From Acidobacteriota bacterium (GTDB taxonomy: Bacteria > Acidobacteriota > Terriglobia > UBA7540): a DNA stretch of 64,000 nt. A program made the translations under genes and the position numbers. Below are positions 37,440 to 44,678 of the stretch, in pieces (positions within the stretch are counted from its first letter, which is position 1; every line of letters begins with the position of its first letter). A model generated the notes under the pieces. That model was not told the origin of the DNA and did no database searches. It saw only the letters and a program-made list of their open reading frames with translations. The DNA lies in the NCBI GenBank assembly GCA_021838785.1, contig JAKCCV010000006.1, positions 62,001 to 126,000 on the forward strand. Reading direction: 5' to 3'.

Positions 37440-39794
37440 ATGTGTCCAACTCAAAGATGGATAGCCGTTCTGGCGACTGTCAGCCTTGCGACCGCGTGCG
37501 CCACACTCGCCTTAATCGCAGCCACATCCGCCAAGAAATCCCCCGGCCCGGCTTCCACCGAAATCTTGAAAACGGAGTCCAATCTCGTGCTGGTGGACGC
37601 CATCGTCACGGACAAAAAGGGGCACTACGTAAACAATCTCACCGAAAAGGATTTTCGAGTTTACGACGACGGCAAATTGCAAACCCTGACGAGTTTTTCC
37701 GAAGCCTCGGCCACTGCCGCCTCGGGCGCGCGGCGCTACGTGGTGCTTTTTTTCGACGATTCCACCATTGCCACTTCCGATCAACTGCTGGTGCGGCGGG
37801 CTGCGGCCCAGTTTGTCCAGCGCGAAAGCTCGCCCCATCGGCTCATGGCGGTGGTGGATTTTGCTGGGGTTCTTCACATCGAGCAGAACTTCACCAACAA
37901 CGCCGCGTTGCTGGCGCATGCCGTGCGAAACGTTCAATTCTCCGGTTTTGCGCCTAATGTTAACGCCTCCCAGCCGAATCTCGCGTCGCTCGCCGGGCCT
38001 CGCGGAATGCTCGGGCCCTCGCTCCAGCAAGTTAGTAACGACTTTGCGGCTCGAACCGTATTGCTGAGCATTCGCAGCCTCTGTTTAACGCTGGCGGCCG
38101 TTGCTGGGCGCAAGGCCCTCATTCTGTTTTCGGCAGGATTCCCCTTAAACTCAGAGCGCGAAGCCGAGCTGAGCGCCACCATTGATGCCGCCAACAAGGC
38201 GAACGTCGCCATTTATCCCGTGGATGTGCGTGGTCTCACCAACCTTCCTGCCAATCCCTTTCCAAACGTTAATCCAACGCCGGGCTTTCCTCCCGGCGCC
38301 CGACTCGAACCGCCCCCATTTCCGCACGAGCCGTTCTTGCTGGCCGACCTGAGCCCGGTGGCGTTTGCGGCGGGGCAGCGGGGCTCCGGGGCAGGGTCTC
38401 CCGCCCCGAGTGGTCCAAGCGGCGGCCGCGGCGGAGCACCCAGCCCCGGCGGATCAGGAACGGGCACCGGTCCGGGGACGGGAAACGTGGGAACAGGCGG
38501 GACGACCGGCTCGACCGGCGGATTGGGCCGTGGCAATCCCGGCTCAGTGCCGGGCTTCGGCGGGCGGGGCGGGGGAATGCCCGGCAACGGCAACTTCAAC
38601 TCCCCCGGTTTCTACAACAACAATATGAATCAAATGCCGCCCATTATTCCGCCGATGATTCAGTCCATGGCCACCAATCAGCAGGTGCTCTACGCGCTGG
38701 CTGAAGGCACCGGCGGCTTCGCGATTACCAACACCAGCGATTTCCTCTCGGGCTTGATGAGAATTTCCAAGGACCTCAATCACTATTACGTGCTCGGCTA
38801 CGTGCCGCCAAACCGCATTCACGACGGGAGCTATCACCGGATTCGCGTCAAAGTGGACCGCCGAGGACTCACGGTGCGAGCGCGCAACGGCTACTATGAC
38901 ACCAAAAGTCCGGACATGCTGGCGGGAAAACCCGAGGGGCAACTTCTCCAAGCCCTCGCTTCCAGCCCCAAGCCCGGAACCATTTTCGCTGCTATGACCG
39001 ATCCTTATTTCTACACGGCGCCCGGCGTGGCGCGCGTGAACGTCTCACTTCAGATTCCGGCCAAGCCGCTTCATTTTCGCAAGGAAAAAGGCCGGTTCCA
39101 CTACGAGGTGAACGTTTTAGGCCTGGCCTATCGCGCGGGCGGAGCGGTGGCAGCTCGCTTCAGCGACACGGATGAGGGCAGCCTCGATAAGCAGCAAGAG
39201 AAGCAGCTCCTCAAAGGCGCATTCCATTACCAAAATTCTTTTGATATCGCGCCCGGAGCCTATAAATTGGTGGTCGTGCTGAGCACCGGCAGAAAGCAAT
39301 TCGCCAAGTGCGAATCGTCTCTGCTGGTTCGGCCTTACAGCGGAAATCAGTTTGCTATCAGCGCCATCGCCCTCAGCCATACGTTCCGTCCCATCTCCGA
39401 GTTGACAGCCAGCCTGGACGAAGAACTCATCAACGAACGCATGCCGCTGGTCTCGCGCGGCATCGAAGTCACCCCCTCGGCCAGCAACCGCTTTAACCCG
39501 AAGGAGGAGGTCGGATTTTACGTCGAGGTTTACGACCCGGATTTACAAACCATCCTTCCGCCGGAAGTTGGCGTCCTCTACACTATCTACAACCGGAAGA
39601 GCGGCCAACTGGCGTACTCATCCGACACCATTCCGGTCAATGTTTTCGCAGAGCCGGGCAATCCCATCATTCCCTCGCTCATCCGGCTGCAAACCCGGGA
39701 GCTTCCGCCCGGCAGCTACCGGCTGGACGTGCAGGCCAGGGATTCTGATGGCCATATCAGCCCCGTCGAGAAAGCGCGCTTCAGCATCGAATGA
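37440..39794 (+). CDS. Secreted VWFA-related domain protein with Gly/Pro-rich linker
   Basis: 784-aa exported protein with a signal peptide (MCPTQRWIAVLATVSLAT, then ACATLALIAATSA). It has the hallmark ESNLVLVDAIVTDKKGHYV/NLTEKDFRVYDDGKLQTL and a VWA-like domain (RYVVLFFDDSTIATS, KALILFSAGFPL, IYPVDVRGL). The domain is interrupted at about residues 315-400 by a low-complexity Gly/Pro/Ser/Asn segment (GPSGGRGGAPSPGGSG, NFNSPGFYNNN) before LAEGTGGFAITNTSDF and YVLGYVPPNRIHDGSY. A beta-rich C-terminal region of about 300 residues follows. ATG 37440 has AAGGAG 8 bases upstream. It overlaps mutY by 4 bases. Confidence 0.87.
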   Translation: MCPTQRWIAVLATVSLATACATLALIAATSAKKSPGPASTEILKTESNLVLVDAIVTDKKGHYVNNLTEKDFRVYDDGKLQTLTSFSEASATAASGARRYVVLFFDDSTIATSDQLLVRRAAAQFVQRESSPHRLMAVVDFAGVLHIEQNFTNNAALLAHAVRNVQFSGFAPNVNASQPNLASLAGPRGMLGPSLQQVSNDFAARTVLLSIRSLCLTLAAVAGRKALILFSAGFPLNSEREAELSATIDAANKANVAIYPVDVRGLTNLPANPFPNVNPTPGFPPGARLEPPPFPHEPFLLADLSPVAFAAGQRGSGAGSPAPSGPSGGRGGAPSPGGSGTGTGPGTGNVGTGGTTGSTGGLGRGNPGSVPGFGGRGGGMPGNGNFNSPGFYNNNMNQMPPIIPPMIQSMATNQQVLYALAEGTGGFAITNTSDFLSGLMRISKDLNHYYVLGYVPPNRIHDGSYHRIRVKVDRRGLTVRARNGYYDTKSPDMLAGKPEGQLLQALASSPKPGTIFAAMTDPYFYTAPGVARVNVSLQIPAKPLHFRKEKGRFHYEVNVLGLAYRAGGAVAARFSDTDEGSLDKQQEKQLLKGAFHYQNSFDIAPGAYKLVVVLSTGRKQFAKCESSLLVRPYSGNQFAISAIALSHTFRPISELTASLDEELINERMPLVSRGIEVTPSASNRFNPKEEVGFYVEVYDPDLQTILPPEVGVLYTIYNRKSGQLAYSSDTIPVNVFAEPGNPIIPSLIRLQTRELPPGSYRLDVQARDSDGHISPVEKARFSIE

Positions 39795-40957
39795 TCGCCT
39801 CGCACGACGGACGACCGCCTCGGAAGCCCCTATCGCCACGGGCGAAGGCTCTTTCTTCTCGACAAGTGAAGGCCATGCGGCGCAGTCTGCTTCGCTGGTT
39901 TCGGAAAAACGCCCGGCCTTTACCCTGGCGCGAGTCAAATGACTTTTACCACGTTTGGCTTTCAGAAATCATGCTGCAACAGACTCAGGTAGAGACGGTC
40001 ATTCCTTATTTCCGCCGGTTTATCCGCGCCTTCCCCAACCTTCAAGCGCTCGCGGAGGCTCCGCTTGAGCAGGTTCTCGAGCATTGGTCGGGTCTCGGCT
40101 ACTACCGCCGCGCGCGTCATCTGCACCAGGCGGCGCAAATCATCGTGGCAGAGTGGGGTGGACAGTTTCCGAGGGATTGGAAGTCAGTTCGAGCCTTACC
40201 CGGCGTCGGTGACTACACGGCGCGAGCTATCCTGAGCATCGCCGACAATCAGCCTTACGCCGTCCTGGAGGGTAACGTGGCCCGCGTGATGGCGCGCCTG
40301 CTGGCGCTTCGGGGAAACATTCGCCGCGCGCATTTTCGCCAGACCGTCGAGCGGCAAGCCCAAGCTTTGCTCTCTCGGTGGCACCCGGGCGAATTCAATC
40401 AGGCTGTCATGGAAATCGGGCAGACGCTTTGCCGTTTGCGTGAGCCCCGATGCCCGCAATGCCCTTTGCGGCGCTGGTGCCGCGCTCGGCGGCTCGGCCA
40501 GGCTGAGGCGTTCCCCGAGCCGTCGCCCCGCCGCCCGACCGTGAGACGCCACTTGGCTCTCGCCATCATCCCGCAGGACGGTCGCCTCCTCGTGGTGAAG
40601 GGACTCGACGAAGGCTTGACGCCGGACCTCTGGAACTTCCCTTCGGCGTTCGGCTCCTCGCCCCAGCAAGCTCTCCGCGCCCTTCGCCGGAAGATCGGTT
40701 CTGTAACCAACGCCCGGCTTCCTTTGTCTCAACCCGTGGCCGAGTTTCGCCACAACATCACTTACCGATCCATTAGGGCTCGGGTGTATCTGGCGAAGGC
40801 CGAGGTGCGTTCTCCTGCGCGCCGCGCATCTCAACATGACGCTGCCGCCGACACTCGCTGGCTCACTCTGGATCAGCTTCGCCGCGCCGCGCTCGCTCAG
40901 GTGGCCCGCAAAGCCATCCAATGCCTTCGAGATTCGCCCGCCACGAACCTTGCCTAA
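39791..40957 (+). CDS. mutY: Adenine DNA glycosylase MutY
   Basis: 388-aa base-excision repair enzyme that removes adenine mispaired with 8-oxoguanine. Motifs: LPWRESNDFYHVWLSEIMLQQTQV given as LPWRESNDFYHVW and SEIMLQQTQV with the catalytic Glu, helix-hairpin-helix LPGVGDYTARAILSIAD followed by AVLEGNVARV with the catalytic-loop region, and the iron-sulfur ligands in CRLREPRCPQCPLRRWC (Cx6Cx2Cx5C). A NUDIX-like 8-oxoG recognition domain follows (about 235-370). The start ATG overlaps the upstream VWFA stop (ATGA), an odd partner for a repair gene. The stop is back-to-back with the convergent CxC-protein gene (TAA immediately followed by TTA). Confidence 0.94.
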   Translation: MIASHDGRPPRKPLSPRAKALSSRQVKAMRRSLLRWFRKNARPLPWRESNDFYHVWLSEIMLQQTQVETVIPYFRRFIRAFPNLQALAEAPLEQVLEHWSGLGYYRRARHLHQAAQIIVAEWGGQFPRDWKSVRALPGVGDYTARAILSIADNQPYAVLEGNVARVMARLLALRGNIRRAHFRQTVERQAQALLSRWHPGEFNQAVMEIGQTLCRLREPRCPQCPLRRWCRARRLGQAEAFPEPSPRRPTVRRHLALAIIPQDGRLLVVKGLDEGLTPDLWNFPSAFGSSPQQALRALRRKIGSVTNARLPLSQPVAEFRHNITYRSIRARVYLAKAEVRSPARRASQHDAAADTRWLTLDQLRRAALAQVARKAIQCLRDSPATNLA

Positions 40958-41263
40958 TTACATCTTCATTTTGGCTGACCCGCCCCGCAGGGCTTTGCGG
41001 TTGGCGCGAGCCCACGCGCTATCTCTGCGCACGGCCTTCATCTCCGGAGACTTCATTCCGCAAGCGCAATGCCCCTCCATGTTGGCTTCTGTCTTGCAGG
41101 GACACGATTTCGTCTTCATGCAACTGCACACATAAACCGTCCGGCTGTTCATCTTCATCTCTTTCGCCGGGCGGCCCTTGGCGGCGGCACTAAAGCTGAA
41201 GGGTAAAATCAGCGCGGCGGCAAGCACCAGCACAGCGGTGGTCATTCTTTTGCTCATCCTCAT
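40958..41263 (-). CDS. Small exported protein with three CxC motifs, mer-operon linked
   Basis: 101-aa protein not recognised as a named family. ATG 41263 follows an excellent AAGGAGA site. The signal peptide is MRMSKRMTTAVLVLAAALIL with cleavage near SAAA-KG, so the mature part should be periplasmic. The mature 73 residues contain six cysteines in three CxC pairs: C46-x-C48, C54-x-C56 and C66-x-C68 (VCSCMKTKSCPCK and HCACGMKSPEM), with several Met, Lys and one His. The spacing suggests a metallothionein-like or metal-chaperone site. It lies 83 bases downstream of merA on the same strand, with no terminator seen between, and probably belongs to the mercury operon. Metal binding is inference. 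Confidence 0.75.
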   Translation of the reverse strand: MRMSKRMTTAVLVLAAALILPFSFSAAAKGRPAKEMKMNSRTVYVCSCMKTKSCPCKTEANMEGHCACGMKSPEMKAVRRDSAWARANRKALRGGSAKMKM

Positions 41264-41346
41264 CACTATCTCCTTCTCATGGGATTTTGATTTCACGCAT
41301 GGCTTCTGTCTGTTCGATGGTGAGCGTTCGGGCAGCGCACAGAAAT

Positions 41347-42768
41347 TCACGCCGCGCAGCAACTCAACTTGGTCACATCCTTCTGGAAAGAGATGGCGGC
41401 TATCTTGAACGCCTCGGCCATCGTGGGATAAACGAAGACCGTCCGAATCACGTCGCCCACCGTCATCTTGCTCTGAATCGCCAGGACTCCCAGGTGGATC
41501 AAGTCGGGAGCTTCCGGCCCAAGGATATGAACGCCCAGAATGGTGTAATCTTTCGCATCCACGACCATCTTGACGAGCCCGCGCGTGTCGCGAATGGCGC
41601 CGGCTTTGGGCACATGCTCAAAGGGGACGACGGTGGTCAGTACTTTCCTGCCACTCGCCCGCGCCACGCTCTCCTTCATGCCCACGCCGGCTACTCCGGG
41701 ATCGGTGAAGATGGCGTGCGGCACGGCGTCAAATGTCATTTTGTGGTGCGCCTTCAAGAGGGCGTTTTCCGCCGCCAAGCCGCCTTCATAAGCCGCCACC
41801 GTGACCAGCATCATCTGACCTGTCACATCCCCCGCCGCCCAAACGTGCCCCAGGTTCGTGCGAAGTTCTTCGTCCACCGCGATGGCGCCGTGCCCACTGC
41901 GCGTCACCCCGATCTTTTCCAGACCTAAATCGTCAGTGTTCGGCCGCAGCCCCGTCGCCACCAAAAGTTCGTCGCAGGAAAACTCTGTCGGCTTGCCGTC
42001 AATCTCCGCCAACACTTTCTTCAGCGTCAAGTGATTCTCAACCTTGCGAACCGAAGCGCCGGTATGGATCTCAATGCCTTCCTCCGAAAGGTACTTCTTC
42101 AACGCTTCGGAGATTTCCGGCTCTTCCATGGGGGCGATGCGCGGCAAAGCTTCGAGGATCGTCACCTTGGTCCCGAATCGCGCGTACATCTGCCCAATTT
42201 CAAGCCCGATGGCCCCGCCGCCAATGATGACCATTCGAGCGGGCAGCTTGTTCAAGTCGAGCGATTCCTTGTAAGTGATATATCCGCTCTCCTTGAGGCC
42301 AGGGATCGAAGGCGCCACCGGTGAAGCGCCTGTGGCAATAATGAAGTGCTCGGCACTCACCTGCTTGCCGTCAACCTTGACGCTGTGATCATCCACAAAC
42401 CGGGCGCGATGCGGAATGTATTGAATCGCGGGAAAAGCCTGAAGCACATCCAGATATTTCTGCTTGCGCATCTCCGCGACCAAGGCGTCCTTTTGCGCGA
42501 TGACTTCGTGAAAGTTGATCCCCTCCGAGCCACGCGGCAACCCTGGGAAAGAATTGCGCCTGTAAAGGTGGTAACGCTCGGCGGCGTAAAGAAGATTCTT
42601 GGTGGGCAGGCAGCCTCGGTTCAAGCACGTGCCGCCGATGACGCCGCTCTCGGCCACGCCCACCTTCGCGCCGGACTCCGCCGCGCGAATCGCCGCCGCA
42701 AAGGCGGCCGACCCTCCGCCAATCACCATCAGATCCAAATCCCGTTTCGAGCCGCTGAATAATGACAT
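41347..42768 (-). CDS. merA: Mercuric reductase MerA (short form)
   Basis: 473-aa FAD/NAD(P)H disulfide oxidoreductase expected to reduce Hg(II) to Hg(0) in the cytoplasm. FAD motif LMVIGGGSAAFAAAIRA, redox-active GGTCLNRGCLPTKN (CxxxxC), NAD-binding MVIIGGGAIGLEIGQMYARF, and a second FAD motif VWAAGDVTG. The C-terminus KDVTKLSCCAA carries the vicinal Cys pair diagnostic of MerA among related reductases. The N-terminal HMA domain of Tn-type MerA is absent, as in many chromosomal versions. AAGGAG sits just upstream of ATG 42768. It follows merTP by 48 bases. Confidence 0.93.
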   Translation of the reverse strand: MSLFSGSKRDLDLMVIGGGSAAFAAAIRAAESGAKVGVAESGVIGGTCLNRGCLPTKNLLYAAERYHLYRRNSFPGLPRGSEGINFHEVIAQKDALVAEMRKQKYLDVLQAFPAIQYIPHRARFVDDHSVKVDGKQVSAEHFIIATGASPVAPSIPGLKESGYITYKESLDLNKLPARMVIIGGGAIGLEIGQMYARFGTKVTILEALPRIAPMEEPEISEALKKYLSEEGIEIHTGASVRKVENHLTLKKVLAEIDGKPTEFSCDELLVATGLRPNTDDLGLEKIGVTRSGHGAIAVDEELRTNLGHVWAAGDVTGQMMLVTVAAYEGGLAAENALLKAHHKMTFDAVPHAIFTDPGVAGVGMKESVARASGRKVLTTVVPFEHVPKAGAIRDTRGLVKMVVDAKDYTILGVHILGPEAPDLIHLGVLAIQSKMTVGDVIRTVFVYPTMAEAFKIAAISFQKDVTKLSCCAA

Positions 42769-42816
42769 TTCACTCCTTCCACCTCGGCGTGGCAGCGTTG
42801 GTGGTCTCTCGCGCGA

Positions 42817-43389
42817 TTACGGCTTCGGCAGGCTGGCCTTGTAGCCGGTGGAATTGATAGCCGCCACCAGTTGCTCCGGCTTCACCTGATGAGGATCGTA
42901 GTTCACGCTGACCTGCCCGTGAGTGACGTCCACGTTGACCTGATGCACACCCGCAAGCTGATGCAGGCGCGCCTTGATCGGCAGCGCGCACATGGCGCAG
43001 TCCATTCCTGAAACCGGCAGCGTGATAGTCTTTAGCGATGCGGTCGTGACCGCCGGAGTCGCCGCGACGCTCGCCTGCCGCGCTACCAGCGGATAAACGC
43101 TGAAGCCTAAGACCACGACGATTAGGCCCGTGGCGAAGGCCAGAATAGCCCGGGTCGTTCCCTCATGGCGCATTTGCGCCGCGAGAGCGTGCAGCTTCCG
43201 TTTCTCCCGCCCGTATTGCCACCAAGCGGCCGCCACGCCAACCACGCCGAGGCCGATAAACCACCAGTGGTAAGCGGAGAAAAAGCCTCCGGCGAATCCA
43301 AACACCCCGAACACCGCCAGCAGCGCCGGTCCCACACAGCAGACCGACCCCAGCAGCGCCGAAATTAAACCTAAGTTTTTCGATTGCAT
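42817..43389 (-). CDS. MerT-MerP fusion (mercuric ion transporter with HMA domain)
   Basis: 190-aa inner-membrane protein. The N-terminal half resembles MerT: TM1 contains the Cys-Cys pair (C17-C18 in LLGSVCCVGPALLAVFG), then TM2 (HWWFIGLGVVGVAAAWW) and TM3 (AILAFATGLIVVVLGFSVYPL). The C-terminal half is a heavy-metal-associated domain (about 120-187) with GMDCAMCALPIK as the metal site, equivalent to periplasmic MerP. Fusions of this kind pass Hg(II) from the HMA domain to the membrane cysteines and on to MerA. ATG 43389 is preferred over 43410 because AAGGAGGA precedes it. Confidence 0.88.
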   Translation of the reverse strand: MQSKNLGLISALLGSVCCVGPALLAVFGVFGFAGGFFSAYHWWFIGLGVVGVAAAWWQYGREKRKLHALAAQMRHEGTTRAILAFATGLIVVVLGFSVYPLVARQASVAATPAVTTASLKTITLPVSGMDCAMCALPIKARLHQLAGVHQVNVDVTHGQVSVNYDPHQVKPEQLVAAINSTGYKASLPKP

Positions 43390-43489
43390 CGTTTCCTCCT
43401 TATTGTCCATGGGCGATTGACGCCTTATGCCCGAACCTCAACCGCGCGTCGCTCCTCGGAAGTCGCCCCGGGAACAGCGCGGACATCGG

Positions 43490-43831
43490 CTAGCGATTTG
43501 CGGCACGAACGTCATGGCCATTGCGAGCCTCTTGGATTGCTTGCTCCAGCAGTTCGCGCGGCGGTACGCCCGCCAGCCGGTTCCCCTGCCGATACACCCG
43601 GCACTTCAACCCGTAGTCGGTGCTCGAACGCGCTGCGGGATCAATATCCTCTCCATTCACCCGAATCGTGGGCGAGCCGAGGAACCGCGACCGCAGGGCT
43701 TCTTCCTCCGTTCGTATGTCCCGCAACTCGACCTCAGCCGCGATGTTGGCGGTGCGAGTGACTTCCTCGATTTGCTTGAGGGCGCCTTGGTAGTTTGGGC
43801 AATCCGAAAAATACAAGAGTTCAATTTTCAT
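43490..43831 (-). CDS. Thioredoxin-fold small protein of mer operons
   Basis: 113-aa cytoplasmic protein starting immediately after the merR stop, with its ribosome site inside the end of merR. The first strand and loop IELLYFSDCPNYQGAL is thioredoxin-like with a single Cys (DCPN), and a second Cys occurs in GLKCRVYRQGN; SPTIRVNGEDIDP is the cis-Pro region. Such proteins sit in many mer loci and are sometimes labelled thioredoxin family or mis-labelled as alkylmercury lyase. MerB is ruled out because its catalytic Cys-Cys-Asp arrangement and length are absent. A thiol carrier role for Hg is inference. Confidence 0.78.
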   Translation of the reverse strand: MKIELLYFSDCPNYQGALKQIEEVTRTANIAAEVELRDIRTEEEALRSRFLGSPTIRVNGEDIDPAARSSTDYGLKCRVYRQGNRLAGVPPRELLEQAIQEARNGHDVRAANR

Positions 43832-44272
43832 TTAATCCTCCTCATTTCCATTCCTTCGACCCAGCTCTTCAAGCACCGGGCAAGACCTTTCGGCGCGGCC
43901 AGGGTTTCGCCGAAGATCCCGGTTGCACTTGCGAAGCGCCGCTTGGAGTTCCTGTTCCAGTTGTTCAAGCTCGGAGAGCTTGGCGCGCACGGCTCGGAGC
44001 TTTTGAGCCAGCAGGTCGCGCACGTGAGAGCATCCGGGCGAATTCGTGCGACGCAAGACCAACAGGTCTCGGATTTCCGACAGCGAAAATCCGAGATTTT
44101 GCGCTTCACGGATAAACCTCAAGTCACGAACCGTGTCCGGACCGAATAGCCGGAAACCGCCCTCACTGCGCACGGGCGGCCTCAACAATCCCTGCCGCTC
44201 ATAAAAGCGAATGGCGTGGATGCCCAGCCCGGTTCGCTCGGCCACTTTCCCGATTTGCCATCCCTGAGTCAT
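43832..44272 (-). CDS. merR: MerR family metalloregulator, mercury-type
   Basis: 146-aa regulator. Winged helix at the N-terminus (IGKVAERTGLGIHAIRFYERQGLL), coiled-coil dimer helix (about 85-115), and a metal-binding tail. Cysteines at 81 (NSPGCSH), 116 (LRKCNRD) and 131 (ERSCPVLEEL) correspond to the Cys82/Cys117/Cys126 triad of Tn501 MerR, but the loop between the last two is 14 residues rather than 8. ATG 44272 is preceded by AAGGAGG; the GTG at 44290 lies too close to the promoter. It is first in its own operon, so it controls itself and the downstream genes from the 44295-44326 promoter. Confidence 0.9.
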   Translation of the reverse strand: MTQGWQIGKVAERTGLGIHAIRFYERQGLLRPPVRSEGGFRLFGPDTVRDLRFIREAQNLGFSLSEIRDLLVLRRTNSPGCSHVRDLLAQKLRAVRAKLSELEQLEQELQAALRKCNRDLRRNPGRAERSCPVLEELGRRNGNEED

Positions 44273-44294
44273 TGCGCCTCCTTCGCACACTTAT

Positions 44295-44326
44295 ATGATG
44301 CACTCTAGATATAACTCTAGAGTCAA
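44295..44326 (-). promoter_or_regulatory. MerR-family promoter/operator with 20-bp spacer
   Basis: On the minus strand: -35 TTGACT (44326-44321), a 20-base spacer, -10 CATCAT (44300-44295). The spacer is filled by a perfect dyad, ACTCTAGA (44302-44309 complement arm) and TCTAGAGT (44316-44323), separated by 6 bases. The over-long spacer and 8-6-8 dyad match the geometry of mer and znt promoters, which MerR-type activators untwist when metal binds. The predicted start is about 16 bases before the merR ATG. Confidence 0.8.
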
Positions 44327-44678
44327 GGATTTTTTTGAAGGAATCAAGAGGCTTCGCCGGCCGATTGCCGGGGGGGCTCGTAAGCTATTGAGGCGAAAGA
44401 TGTTATGTCTTTGGGGAAATTGCCTGCGCAGAAGCTTTGGTCAAGCTTTCAAGGCGGTTCTGGGTGCCGGGAAGCACGACGCGGAGCGGCAACGGCAAGG
44501 CCGGGACAGATGGGCCCGCGCCTCGGTGCGCGTTGGACCCTCCTCCAATCCAATCCCTTTGGCTCAGCGACGCGGACAAGCTCAAACGCGAATTTTGCCG
44601 ACGACGACCAATTCGGCCGGCCTTCGTGCGGGCATCTCGCGTGCCGCTCATAGGCCGGCCGCTGCTGCAGGATGGAGC
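44327..44678. other. Intergenic region with no recognised gene
   Basis: About 350 bases between the mer promoter and the end of the GH28 gene. Several short frames overlap here on both strands but none shows a family motif or a ribosome site. The AT-rich start (44325-44340) belongs to the upstream part of the mer promoter. No terminator hairpin with T-run was seen for the GH28 gene. Confidence 0.4.

Noticed and set aside
43490-43831. Organomercurial lyase merB
   Set aside because: The protein is too short and lacks the MerB catalytic cysteines; its fold pattern is thioredoxin-like.
44340-44660. Possible start of a group II intron reverse transcriptase
   Set aside because: A few residues resembled the KANGGAAGVDG region in one frame, but no catalytic blocks or intron RNA domain followed.
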